DNA of 64,000 bases from Parvularcula sp039822105 (GCA_039822105.1 JBCBMW010000002.1:1-64000); one strand, 5' to 3'. Positions 49,839 through 58,450 are shown, numbered from the stretch's first letter. The notes: a model not told the origin generated them from the letters alone. Made by a program: numbers and translations.

Positions 49839-52121
49839 TTAGAAGGACGCGCCAAGGCGTACGCCGATGGTCCGTGGCTTGTTACGCAAAACGCCAGAGG
49901 CGTCATCTCCACCGAGTTCGATCACTTCGTTTCCGAGATTGTTGACGAAGAACGCGAAGCGATACTGATCCGTCTCAAGACCAAGTGAGAGATTCCCCAC
50001 CGTATAGGAATCGAGCACCCGGAACAGTGGATCAGCCGAGTCACGGATATCGGACAGCGCGTCGCTTGCGTAGCTGATATCCGCATCGAGCACGAGATCC
50101 GCTCGCCCGCCCATAACCGGATGGCGGTATTGGGTGAATGCGTTAAAGGTTGTGTCCCGATTGACGGGGAGTTCCTGGCCGTCATTGATAACGAACCCGC
50201 CAAGCCCATCAGCAAGCGCGCTCTCAGTGAACTCAGCATTGTTCCAGGACAAGGCCCCACCCAGCGTCCAATTGTCCGTTAACAGAGCGAACGCCTCGAT
50301 CTCAATCCCGTAGGACTCCGCAGCCCCAGCATTGGTGACCGGTTGGAATTGCGGGTCCCTTGTGTCGGTGAATTGCGGATCATCATAATCGATGAAATAG
50401 GCTTCGGCGTTCAGTGTTAGCGTGCCGTCGAAGAACTGAGATTTGACACCCACATCATAGGAGTTGACGGAATCGCTCCCAAACGTGCGCGGCGAAAGCT
50501 CAGCGGATACGAAGGGATTGAACCGCGCATTGACTCCGCCTGGCCTGAAACCTTGTCCAAAATTGGTGTAGAGAAGAATGTCGGGCGTGACATCGAACTC
50601 GACCCCAGCTTTGAACAGAACATCACTTTCACTATCGTCGAGAACGTCGGGTGCTACGATGACAGCCGTCAAGGTGTTGGGGTCAAGCTGACCGAGTGTT
50701 GCCTCCCCTTGAATGTCTTCGTCGAAATACCTGAGGCCGCCGGTGATACGGAATGTGTCAGTCACGCTTAGCGTCGCTTGGCCGAACACTGCGAACTGCT
50801 CGTACTCGGACTGCTCGACAGCGCTTTGCAGGAAGCCATCATAATCCACCATGAACAAGCCGGACAGAATCTGGCCAAATTCCGGCGATGACGTTTGCAG
50901 GTTCGAGGCCAGCTCTCGGTTGCGATAATACCCCCCAACAGTCAGATCGACGCGATCTGCAAGGCGCGCCGTATACCGAAGTTCTTGGGTGAACACCTCG
51001 ATATCACCGTCGAACGCAACAGGCGTTCCGGTCTGGATGACCGCAGCGCCGCCCAAGAACGCATTCAGATCAATCGTCGTTTGCGTTTCATCTTGGAGGA
51101 CATTCTCCGATTTATCGTAGTAGGTTGTAGCGGACGTCAGCGTCCCGGGGCCGAGGTCATACTCAATCGTGGCGTTCAGGGATGTCAGCTCCTGATCCTG
51201 ACGCCCCTCGAACTGTCTGAAGCCGGCTGTGTCGCCAATTCCTGGCAATGCCGGGTGAAGGTCGAGCGAGAAAGGTTGGTTGAAGACCCGCGGCGCATCG
51301 CCAGTCTCGAAATCTTGATAAATCCCGGTAATCCGGATTGATAGTGGATCGATCGGCGTCAGGAGCAAAGATCCTCTGAGCCCCAAGCGCTCAAAGGCGT
51401 CGATATCTTCAGTACCCAGGAACTCGTTGTCGACAAAACCGCCATCATCTTCGTAAGAGGCAACAAGACGCAAGGCGGCTGTGCTCTCAACAAGAGGAAT
51501 GTTAACGACCCCGTTCACGGCATAGTTTTCGCCGCCATCCTTGGTGGTCGAAATCGTCGAGTCGACACTGGCTTCATACTTAGTGAGGTTTGGCGCACGG
51601 GTGACGTAACGGATGGTACCGCCCATCGAGCTCTCCCCGTAAAGCGTGCCTTGAGGTCCCCGCAACACCTCGACCCGCTCCAGGTCGTAAAGGGCGATGT
51701 TTGGTGTGATCGGCTCCGAGATCGGCGTTTCATCAATGTACGTTGCGACCAAGGGAAATGAGTTCACACGGAAGTTCGTCGGCACCAAGCCGCGAATTGA
51801 AACGATGTTCTCACTTGCACTGATCTGATTGACCGACAGGCCTGGTACGCGGTTCGCAATGTCTGCGAGCGACGAGACCGCCGGAGCCTCAAGGGTCTCC
51901 CCACCGATCACCGTGACGGCAAGCGCCGCATCCTGAAGATTCTGCTCTCGCTTGTTCGCAGTGACGAAGATGATGTCTTCATCTGGAGCTTCTGGCGGCG
52001 CCGTTTGGGCTAGCGTGGGGGTTGAAAGCGCCGCGCCGATCGCCGCGATAGAAACCGCTCCCATTGCTTTGTGAACGAAGCGACCCTTTCGAGTTGCCTT
52101 GGCTGATAAGAGACTTTCCAT
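49839..52121 (-). CDS. TonB-dependent receptor, first gene of nine-gene operon
   Basis: A 760-residue outer membrane receptor. The ATG at 52121 follows GGGAGGGAAAG; the N-terminus has a long signal region (RKGRFVHKAMGAVSIAAIGA, cleavage near TLAQTAPPE). TonB-box-like EDIIFVTANKREQNLQDA is followed by the plug (NIVSIRGLVPTNFRVNSF; LERVEVLRGPQGTLYGES) and a barrel with terminal Phe (IGVRLGASF). The form is of the catabolic type. It is transcribed away from a TetR gene, with a dyad between. Eight downstream genes follow with gaps of 15 bases or less or overlaps. Confidence 0.92.
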   Translation of the reverse strand: MESLLSAKATRKGRFVHKAMGAVSIAAIGAALSTPTLAQTAPPEAPDEDIIFVTANKREQNLQDAALAVTVIGGETLEAPAVSSLADIANRVPGLSVNQISASENIVSIRGLVPTNFRVNSFPLVATYIDETPISEPITPNIALYDLERVEVLRGPQGTLYGESSMGGTIRYVTRAPNLTKYEASVDSTISTTKDGGENYAVNGVVNIPLVESTAALRLVASYEDDGGFVDNEFLGTEDIDAFERLGLRGSLLLTPIDPLSIRITGIYQDFETGDAPRVFNQPFSLDLHPALPGIGDTAGFRQFEGRQDQELTSLNATIEYDLGPGTLTSATTYYDKSENVLQDETQTTIDLNAFLGGAAVIQTGTPVAFDGDIEVFTQELRYTARLADRVDLTVGGYYRNRELASNLQTSSPEFGQILSGLFMVDYDGFLQSAVEQSEYEQFAVFGQATLSVTDTFRITGGLRYFDEDIQGEATLGQLDPNTLTAVIVAPDVLDDSESDVLFKAGVEFDVTPDILLYTNFGQGFRPGGVNARFNPFVSAELSPRTFGSDSVNSYDVGVKSQFFDGTLTLNAEAYFIDYDDPQFTDTRDPQFQPVTNAGAAESYGIEIEAFALLTDNWTLGGALSWNNAEFTESALADGLGGFVINDGQELPVNRDTTFNAFTQYRHPVMGGRADLVLDADISYASDALSDIRDSADPLFRVLDSYTVGNLSLGLETDQYRFAFFVNNLGNEVIELGGDDASGVLRNKPRTIGVRLGASF

Positions 52122-52142
52122 CTTTCCCTCCCGATTTACAAA

Positions 52143-52160
52143 ACCAAATTTATTTTTGGT
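52143..52160. promoter_or_regulatory. Dyad between TonB receptor and TetR genes
   Basis: ACCAAA (52143-52148) and TTTGGT (52155-52160) form a 6-bp dyad around TTTATT in the 96-base divergent region. A second perfect palindrome, ATCCATGGAT, lies at 52165-52174. Either could be the operator of the TetR protein encoded at 52218. Confidence 0.5.
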
Positions 52161-52217
52161 ATTTATCCATGGATTTGCGATACAATCAACCCAACGATCA
52201 ATCGCCAGAGGACTAAG

Positions 52218-52997
52218 ATGGCTGAGCGCGCACCAAAATTGGCGGAAATACAACCATCTAAAGCCAAAAACGAGTTGGCCGCAGAGTTCTCATTTGCGGC
52301 GCATCTCGATGCGTCAGCGGCGCAGCTGACCGGCCGAAAGGGCGAAAAAACGAAAGCACGACTCATCGCGAGCACCGGTCGACTGCTTGAAGATTCCGGA
52401 CTGCATGGACTGACGCACAATCATGTCTGCGATGCTGCTGGGATCAACGTTTCGACATTTTATCAGTACTTCCCCAACAAGACCGAGATCGTCAGTCATG
52501 TGATCGACCTGTTCTTGCAGTTCATCATTCGGCTGAGGGTCGATCGATGGGCAGCAGGACAACAACAAGCAAAGGAGACAGACGACCCTTACGGAGTTAT
52601 CTATCTCTCCAATCTGCAAGTTCTCAACGTCGCTTCGGCAAATCCCGGGCTTTATCGCTGTGTCCTTCAGATTGGCGCGGAGCGAACGGTTGTCGCCAAA
52701 CGTTGGCAGCGACTCTCGGCGGAGTATGCTCTTAGAAGCGCGCGCCGGGTTCAACGCGCCGTTCCCAATCAATCGATCGAAGACCTCAATCTGAAAGCCA
52801 CTCTCTTGGGCGGTATGGTCGATGATTTCTGCCGCAACTACTTTGTGTTTGAGGATGATGCGTTTCGGCAGCCCTGGATCGACAAGTTCGCAACGATGAC
52901 GGACCTCGCCGTCTTCCTTACCGATATCTGGTACCAGACCATGATGAACCTAGAGCCGCCGAAAGACAAAGAACGGTGGCTCGCGGTGTTCGACTGA
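52218..52997 (+). CDS. TetR family regulator of the nine-gene operon
   Basis: A 259-residue TetR-type regulator with an N-terminal extension of about 45 residues ahead of the helix-turn-helix (ARLIASTGRLLEDSGLHGLT; HNHVCDAAGINVSTFYQYF; PNKTEIV). The ligand domain is helical. Divergence from the receptor gene implies that it represses the nine-gene operon until substrate is present. The downstream D-serine-deaminase-like gene follows 42 bases later and may be cotranscribed. Confidence 0.85.
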   Translation: MAERAPKLAEIQPSKAKNELAAEFSFAAHLDASAAQLTGRKGEKTKARLIASTGRLLEDSGLHGLTHNHVCDAAGINVSTFYQYFPNKTEIVSHVIDLFLQFIIRLRVDRWAAGQQQAKETDDPYGVIYLSNLQVLNVASANPGLYRCVLQIGAERTVVAKRWQRLSAEYALRSARRVQRAVPNQSIEDLNLKATLLGGMVDDFCRNYFVFEDDAFRQPWIDKFATMTDLAVFLTDIWYQTMMNLEPPKDKERWLAVFD

Positions 52998-53039
52998 GCC
53001 TCATCCTCTTACCACTAACCGCTTACTGATGTTTTTGCT

Positions 53040-54341
53040 ATGCCAATCGACTCCACTGCTATTCGCCGCTCACAGATTGATCGATCCTTCAAAGGTTATC
53101 CCGCACGCGCACCAATGGCGCTGGGCGAGATCGGTGAACAGGGTTGGCGATTGTTCGACGAACTGACCCCCTTCCCCGTCGCCGTTATCAAAAAAACTGC
53201 GCTTCAGTCCAATCGGGCATGGATGAAACGGTTCGCCGATGAGAAAGGTGTCTTCTTCGCGCCCCATGGCAAGACGACCATGGCGCCTCAGCTCTTTGAG
53301 ATGCAGCTTGATGATGGTGCCTGGGCGATGACATGCGCCACCGTCGAGCAATTGATGGTGTACCGGCAATTCGGCGTCGAGCGGATCTTCTTCGCCAATC
53401 AATTGGTTGGTGCACACCATGTTCGGTATGTCGCCGAAGAAATCGAACGCGATCCCAACTTCGCGTTTTGGTGTCTCGTCGACACAGAGGAATCGGTGCG
53501 GCATTTGACGGACCATCTCCGGCAGCTAGAAACCGAAGTTCGGCTGAATGTTCTCATTGAAGTGGGGACCTATGGCGGTCGTTGCGGTATACGGACAGCT
53601 GATCAAGCGAGAGCGACGATTGCTGCTTTAGATGAAGCGCGGGACGTTCTTTGTTTGACAGGGATCGAAGCCTTTGAAGGCGCCGTTCCAGGGGACAGCG
53701 ATACTGAGATCGACGCCGCCGTCCAGTCCCTCTTCGATCGTGTCGCCGACATTGCTCATCTTGCAGATGCGCGGAGAGTGTTTGAAACCGATCGGGTCAT
53801 TTTAACTGCGGGCGGCACCACTCATTTCGATGTCGCGCAGGATCGTTTGAAGCAACTGGTGCTCTCGAAACCAGCTGACGTCGTGGTGAGAGCGGGCTGT
53901 TACATCACGCTCGATAATCGCTTCTTTCAAGCTGAAACCCAGCGCGCCGCTGAACGGCTTGGGCCGGGCGGGGCCACACCCGATCAACTGCAGCCTGCGT
54001 TGGAGGTGTGGTCTTACGTTCAGTCACGGCCCGAACCCGGCTTGTCAATTTTGAGTTTCGGCAAGCGCGATGTGTCCCATGATATGGGCCTGCCCGTTCC
54101 CAAGTTGCGCCTTCAACCCGGAGATACACAGCCCACCGCATTTCCCGATCAGGTCGGCGTGATCGAAGCACTCAATGATCAGCATGCATTTTTTCGCCAT
54201 AGCGACAACCTCGAGCTCAACGTTGGCGACCTTGTGAGCGTCGGTATATCCCATCCGTGTACAACGTTTGATAAATGGCGCCTCCTGTATGTGGTCGACG
54301 ACGACTATCAAGTCTGCGACGCGATCAGAACCTACTTCTAG
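53040..54341 (+). CDS. D-serine deaminase-like PLP enzyme (DSD1/amino acid deaminase family)
   Basis: A 433-residue fold-type III PLP enzyme related to D-serine dehydratase and D-threonine aldolase. FFAPHGKTTMAPQLFEMQLD (about residues 72-91) places the PLP lysine at Lys78; the HGKTTMAP form marks the 'amino acid deaminase' subgroup, not the classical D-threonine aldolases. TYGGRCGIRT and the C-terminal ISHPCTTFDKW, with metal-ligand His and Cys, are present. It should act on a D- or beta-hydroxy amino acid in the cytoplasm. It follows the TetR gene by 42 bases, opposite the nine-gene operon, and probably serves the same pathway. Confidence 0.85.
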   Translation: MPIDSTAIRRSQIDRSFKGYPARAPMALGEIGEQGWRLFDELTPFPVAVIKKTALQSNRAWMKRFADEKGVFFAPHGKTTMAPQLFEMQLDDGAWAMTCATVEQLMVYRQFGVERIFFANQLVGAHHVRYVAEEIERDPNFAFWCLVDTEESVRHLTDHLRQLETEVRLNVLIEVGTYGGRCGIRTADQARATIAALDEARDVLCLTGIEAFEGAVPGDSDTEIDAAVQSLFDRVADIAHLADARRVFETDRVILTAGGTTHFDVAQDRLKQLVLSKPADVVVRAGCYITLDNRFFQAETQRAAERLGPGGATPDQLQPALEVWSYVQSRPEPGLSILSFGKRDVSHDMGLPVPKLRLQPGDTQPTAFPDQVGVIEALNDQHAFFRHSDNLELNVGDLVSVGISHPCTTFDKWRLLYVVDDDYQVCDAIRTYF

Positions 54342-54760
54342 GAAGCACTGTTCATTCTCTTTTCGCTGTGGCTCATAATGGCTCGACCGAGGCGATGAAG
54401 AAGCGTGTTCTGAAAACGCAAGCCACCTCACGCGATGGCCCGGATTTGTGGGGAGTTGGACGATTGTTTCACTCTGGCCGCGGGGCCCGTGGCGGAATGC
54501 GCAAGTGGGTGGGGAAAACGCCCCTTCGTGAGGGACAGCAACGGTATTGAAGCTGACACGAGCCACTGTTTCTTTAGGCTTTTACGACTTGCACTACCAG
54601 CTGACCGTACTTCTAACGGTGTCGGCTCGGTTTCAATGACGTCGGACGGCCGATACCGTCAGAAATACCGTCAAATCCGTTTGTGCCGCAGTTCTTGGGA
54701 AGAAAAAATCCAGTGAAATCAGTGTCGTTTTTGCCGTGACCTCGTTGATCTTATTGACCT
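54342..54760. other. 419-base region between accessory block and guaA 3' end
   Basis: No gene is supported. It contains a 9-bp direct repeat ATACCGTCA at 54653-54661 and 54665-54673 (12-base period), in an otherwise unremarkable stretch that runs up to the guaA stop codon. Both strands show only short frames, which could be decayed coding sequence. The 3' end of guaA is a known site of integration for genomic islands in other bacteria; no integrase or clear attachment duplicate is seen. Confidence 0.4.
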
Positions 54761-56332
54761 TTACTCCCACTCGATCGTGCCCGGAGGTTTGGATGTGATG
54801 TCGTAGACCACCCGGCCGATGCCTTCGCAGTTGTTGATGATCTTGGTGGAGACACGGCTGAGGAAATCGTGGGTGAACGGATAGGTATCCGCGGTCATAC
54901 CATCCGTGGACGTCACAGCACGTAAGGCCAACACCTGGTCGTAGGTTCGCGCATCACCCATGACGCCGACGGTGCGAACAGGGAGCAAGACGGAGAACGC
55001 CTGCCAGATCTCGTTATAGAGCCCCTCCTCGCGGATGGCTTCAAGGTAGATATTGTCCGCTTTGCGCAGAAGGTCCGCCGCTTCTTTGGTGATCTCTCCA
55101 GGTAAGCGGATCGCCAGGCCAGGACCGGGGAAAGGGTGCCTACTGACAAATGCATCGGGAAGACCCAGCTCCCGGCCCAAAGCGCGCACCTCGTCTTTGA
55201 ACAACTCCCGTAGAGGTTCGACGAGATCAAGGCCCATTCGCTCCGGTAGACCGCCAACGTTGTGGTGCGATTTGATGGTCACCGAAGGCCCGCCGGTGGC
55301 TGACACGCTTTCGATCACATCCGGGTAGAGCGTTCCTTGGGCCAAGAACCGCGCGCCCTCGACCTTCTTCGCCTCCGCCTCAAAGATCTCGACAAAAACA
55401 CGGCCGATGATCTTCCGCTTGGTCTCTGGGTCAGAGACACCGCTCAGCTCACCGAGGAATTGGTCTTCCGCCTGGATATGGACCAGCGGAATGTTGTAGC
55501 TGCCGCGAAATAGGTCGACGACCTCGCGCCCCTCGTTCAGGCGCATAAGGCCCGTATCCACGAACACACATGTCAGTTGATCACCAATTGCCTCGTGGAT
55601 CAGGACCGCGGCCACCGCGCTATCGACGCCGCCGGATAGACCACAGATCACTTTCGCATCACCGACCTGATCACGGATCTTGGCAATCATCTCCTCACGG
55701 AACGCTGCCATGGTCCAATCGCCAGAGAGGCCGCAAATGTTCCGTGTAAAGTTCGACAGCAACCGTGCACCATCCAGGGTATGGACCACCTCTGGATGGA
55801 ATTGGACGCCGTAGAACTGACGCTCTTCATCGGCGATGGCCGCAAACGGAGCATTTTCGCTGACGCCGATGGTTTGAAAACCGCCCGGTAAGCTCACCAC
55901 ACGGTCGCCATGGCTCATCCACACTTGATACCGGCCACCCTCGCCCCAGCAGTTTGAGAACAACGGCCCTTCGGACTTCACCTGGATTTCCGCACGACCA
56001 AACTCACGCTCGCCCGAGACCTCAACCTCTCCGCCAAGCTCTGCCACCATCACCTGCTGCCCATAGCAGATGCCAAGCACCGGCACGCCGTGATCGAGAA
56101 GAGCGCCAACGCTTGGCCGATCCTCGCTGGTCACGCTGTTCGGCCCGCCAGACAGAATAATGCCTTTCGGGGCGAAGGAGGATAAAAGCTCCGTATCCGC
56201 CTTGGTGTAGGGATGGATCTCGCAGTAGATGCCGTCTTCGCGCAGCCGCCGAGCGATGAGCTGCGTCACCTGGCTGCCGAAATCGACGATAAGGATGCGT
56301 TCGTGGTGGGGGGTGGTGAGGTTCTGGTCCAT
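54761..56332 (-). CDS. guaA: GMP synthase (glutamine-hydrolysing)
   Basis: A 523-residue bifunctional GMP synthase that aminates XMP with glutamine-derived ammonia. The class I amidotransferase domain has VLGICYGQQ (nucleophile Cys89) and FHPEVVHT; the ATP pyrophosphatase loop is CGLSGGVDSAVAAVLI (about residues 233-248); the C-terminal dimerisation domain ends DITSKPPGTIEWE. Length is standard. Its stop faces the accessory region; it diverges from a small lipoprotein gene. Confidence 0.97.
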   Translation of the reverse strand: MDQNLTTPHHERILIVDFGSQVTQLIARRLREDGIYCEIHPYTKADTELLSSFAPKGIILSGGPNSVTSEDRPSVGALLDHGVPVLGICYGQQVMVAELGGEVEVSGEREFGRAEIQVKSEGPLFSNCWGEGGRYQVWMSHGDRVVSLPGGFQTIGVSENAPFAAIADEERQFYGVQFHPEVVHTLDGARLLSNFTRNICGLSGDWTMAAFREEMIAKIRDQVGDAKVICGLSGGVDSAVAAVLIHEAIGDQLTCVFVDTGLMRLNEGREVVDLFRGSYNIPLVHIQAEDQFLGELSGVSDPETKRKIIGRVFVEIFEAEAKKVEGARFLAQGTLYPDVIESVSATGGPSVTIKSHHNVGGLPERMGLDLVEPLRELFKDEVRALGRELGLPDAFVSRHPFPGPGLAIRLPGEITKEAADLLRKADNIYLEAIREEGLYNEIWQAFSVLLPVRTVGVMGDARTYDQVLALRAVTSTDGMTADTYPFTHDFLSRVSTKIINNCEGIGRVVYDITSKPPGTIEWE

Positions 56333-56421
56333 GGCAGCGCTTAACGGTGTGCGCCGCAGGGATCAATCGGGCTCGCCGCGTTGACACCCGGGTAAGCCTG
56401 CCGGGTTACAGTGCCGGTGCT

Positions 56422-56964
56422 ATGAGCCGGATTGCTGCCCTCCTCCTTCTTGTCTCGACCTCCGCCTGCACGTTCAGCAGCCAGGCGGTGGAACCGACCG
56501 CTGATCCTGCGCTGGCCGTCTTCCACGGTCGCGCGATGGTCACCCATTCGGGACCGCGCTCAGGCAGTGATCTTCGGGTCTCCTGCGGCTCCGGCATCGA
56601 ACGGCGCGGCGAGTACTTCGCTATCGACAATGGTTATCCGGCACCATTCGCGGCCGCGATCGCTGGTGATTTCAAGCCCCAAGCGATGCAGGTCATCGTC
56701 TTTGGCGGCACGATCGCGGACACGAGCCCCGGCGCCTGGGTCCGCAGCGACCTGATCGGCGGACGCCACGCCGAGGTTGCAACCCTGGTCCTCGAGAACG
56801 AGGAGACAGAGCCGGTCCTCGGCTTCAGCGTGATTCCGATGGACCTGATGACCGGCGCTCCTACCGTGACGATCGAAGCGGCGGCGGTGGACGCCGAGGG
56901 CCACGAGCTGCGCACCGGTTACCCCCGGGTGGGCACGGCCACGGCGCTTTGCAGCCTGTCCTAA
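56422..56964 (+). CDS. Small exported or lipoprotein of unknown function
   Basis: A 180-residue protein. ATG at 56422 opens a signal (RIAALLLLVSTSACTFSS), with an approximate lipobox TSAC. The rest has beta-rich text (MQVIVFGGTIADTSPGAWVR; VATLVLENEETEPVLGF) and no recognisable enzyme motif. A longer upstream reading lacks signal character. It converges on a membrane protein gene three bases away. Confidence 0.6.
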   Translation: MSRIAALLLLVSTSACTFSSQAVEPTADPALAVFHGRAMVTHSGPRSGSDLRVSCGSGIERRGEYFAIDNGYPAPFAAAIAGDFKPQAMQVIVFGGTIADTSPGAWVRSDLIGGRHAEVATLVLENEETEPVLGFSVIPMDLMTGAPTVTIEAAAVDAEGHELRTGYPRVGTATALCSLS

Positions 56965-56967
56965 GGC

Positions 56968-57384
56968 CTAGCGCAGCACACCGATTTTGTTCTGTCGCCT
57001 GGCGTAGAGCCAGAGGAACGTCACCTGCGAAGCCACGAACAGGTACATGATCACGCCCGCTCCGCCGGTGATCTCGAACCATCCCAGCGACGCATCGTGG
57101 AACATGCCGATCAGCAGCATCACCAGGCCAAAAAACATCAGGGGCGCCGACGCACTGCGCTTCAACAGCATCAGCACCGAGGCGATCACCGCTGAGCTGA
57201 CCCCCAACACCCAAATGCCGGAACGCCAGGCTGGCAGCGCGTCCACATGGGCCAGCTGCTCGGCGGTAAAGCCCTCGCGGAACACTTCATTGGCAGTAAA
57301 GTAGAGCACCATCTGCGCGAAGCCGCCCAGGTTCAGGAGAAACCCCAGGACACCGACAATCCAAAAAAGCACGCTCGGTTTCAT
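56968..57384 (-). CDS. Four-helix membrane protein of unknown function
   Basis: A 138-residue protein with four hydrophobic segments: about residues 5-28 (VLFWIVGVLGFLLNLGGFAQ), 52-72, 82-100 and 112-128. It ends in a basic cytoplasmic tail (YARRQNKIGVLR). Nothing identifies a function; the size resembles small DUF-type integral membrane proteins. Confidence 0.6.
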   Translation of the reverse strand: MKPSVLFWIVGVLGFLLNLGGFAQMVLYFTANEVFREGFTAEQLAHVDALPAWRSGIWVLGVSSAVIASVLMLLKRSASAPLMFFGLVMLLIGMFHDASLGWFEITGGAGVIMYLFVASQVTFLWLYARRQNKIGVLR

Positions 57385-57529
57385 TGTCTTTCCTTCCCCT
57401 CACGTTGGCCTAGCTTAAGCCGCGTCAGGCCGTCGCACCAGGCCCCTCACCGCGGTGTGAAACCGAGCCTTCCCTCGCACCCCGGCTCGTGGCAGGGGCT
57501 CGTCTTTAACCATTTGAGGAGCGCGTCCC

Positions 57530-58042
57530 TTGAAAACCCTGTTTTCCGAAAAGGCCATCGCCGCGCGGGTCGAAGCGATCGCGCATCAAGTGATCGAGGA
57601 CCTTGGGACTGATTTCGTGCTGGTGCCGATCCTCACCGGCGGCTTCGTCTTTGGCGCCGACCTCGCCCGGGCGCTGCATGATGCGGGCGCGGACCCTGAG
57701 ATCGATTTCGTGCAGCTCGCCTCTTACGGCAAAGAACGCGTGAGCTCCGGCATTGTCCGTGTCGTGAAGGATTTCACTTCCCCGATTGAGGGCAAGACGG
57801 TCCTCCTGGTGGACGACATCCTCGATTCCGGCCGCAGCCTGGCCCACGCTGTCACCATGCTCGAGGAGCGCAAAGCCAAGGATTGGCGCATCGCTGTCGC
57901 GGTTCGGAAAGACAAACCGCGCGCGATCCCGGTCGAGGCGGACTATGCCGCGTTCGAGGCGGACGCCGATGCCTATCTCGTCGGCTACGGTATGGATGAT
58001 GCGGGCCGGAAACGGACTTTGCCGATGATTGGCGCGCTTTAG
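57530..58042 (+). CDS. hpt: Hypoxanthine phosphoribosyltransferase
   Basis: A 170-residue purine salvage enzyme that makes IMP (or GMP) from base and PRPP. The PRPP-binding LLVDDILDSGRSLAHAV (about residues 87-103) and VLVPILTGGFVFGADLARAL (about 27-46) are present. The start is TTG at 57530, supported by GAGGAGC eight bases upstream. It lies near guaA but is not in one transcript with it. Confidence 0.88.
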   Translation: MKTLFSEKAIAARVEAIAHQVIEDLGTDFVLVPILTGGFVFGADLARALHDAGADPEIDFVQLASYGKERVSSGIVRVVKDFTSPIEGKTVLLVDDILDSGRSLAHAVTMLEERKAKDWRIAVAVRKDKPRAIPVEADYAAFEADADAYLVGYGMDDAGRKRTLPMIGAL

Positions 58043-58079
58043 GACGCGATCTGATCTTCCCCATTCAAGGGCCCTTAAG

Positions 58080-58115
58080 CCTTAGGTTGTATGTTATAAC
58101 ACATCACACCTAAGG
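58080..58115. promoter_or_regulatory. Nested palindromes upstream of small secreted protein gene
   Basis: The outer arms CCTTAGGT (58080-58087) and ACCTAAGG (58108-58115) are perfect 8-bp inverted repeats. Inside lies the 10-bp palindrome TGTTATAACA (58092-58101), with its centre shifted by one base. The inner part contains a TATAAC -10-like hexamer. The right arm leads into the ribosome site of the gene at 58131. Confidence 0.6.
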
Positions 58116-58130
58116 AAGGACCCTGACGCC

Positions 58131-58400
58131 ATGGGATCACTGCTCAGCTCTGCCGCCGCTCTTCTTCTCTCCACCGCCGCTGCCGGCGATGATTGCGACG
58201 CACACGCCATTCATATCGACGAGGTTCTCGGCGCCGACACCGCGCTCAAAGCCTACGACATCCTCCACGATCACACCGCAGACCCTGCGCACCTGATCGA
58301 TGATCTGAAGGCGAAGCATCCTTCAGTCGAGCACGAGCTTGAAGACTACGTCAAAGCTGGCTGCTCACGCGACCTCCTCGTCGCCCACGCCCACGACTAA
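58131..58400 (+). CDS. Small secreted protein
   Basis: An 89-residue protein with an N-terminal signal (SLLSSAAALLLSTAAAGDD), though it lacks basic residues before the hydrophobic stretch. The mature part of about 70 residues is acidic and His-rich with two Cys (DDCDAHAIHIDEV; VKAGCSRDLLVAHAHD), which could form one disulfide or bind metal. AAGGAAGGA precedes the ATG. Not recognised. A strong hairpin terminator follows. Confidence 0.6.
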   Translation: MGSLLSSAAALLLSTAAAGDDCDAHAIHIDEVLGADTALKAYDILHDHTADPAHLIDDLKAKHPSVEHELEDYVKAGCSRDLLVAHAHD

Positions 58401-58423
58401 GGCCTTCGGCCTACTGATGTTTA

Positions 58424-58450
58424 GCCCTGCTCACCCCCCGTGAGCGGGGC
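58424..58450 (+). terminator. Rho-independent terminator
   Basis: GCCCTGCTCAC (58424-58434) pairs with GTGAGCGGGGC (58440-58450) with one mismatched pair and a five-base loop, followed by TTTTCTCGTTTT. It terminates the small secreted protein gene, and the stem also encodes the last codons of the convergent 75-residue gene. Confidence 0.75.

Noticed and set aside
44636..54341. Complete beta-hydroxyaspartate cycle
   Set aside because: No BhcA-type aminotransferase is present, the deaminase-like protein has the HGKTTMAP subgroup motif and not the aldolase form, and the genes are mixed with uptake and hydrolase genes. Only the chemistry is similar.
54342..54760. Integrase remnant next to guaA
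   Set aside because: No catalytic motif of a tyrosine or serine recombinase can be read in any frame; only short frames exist.
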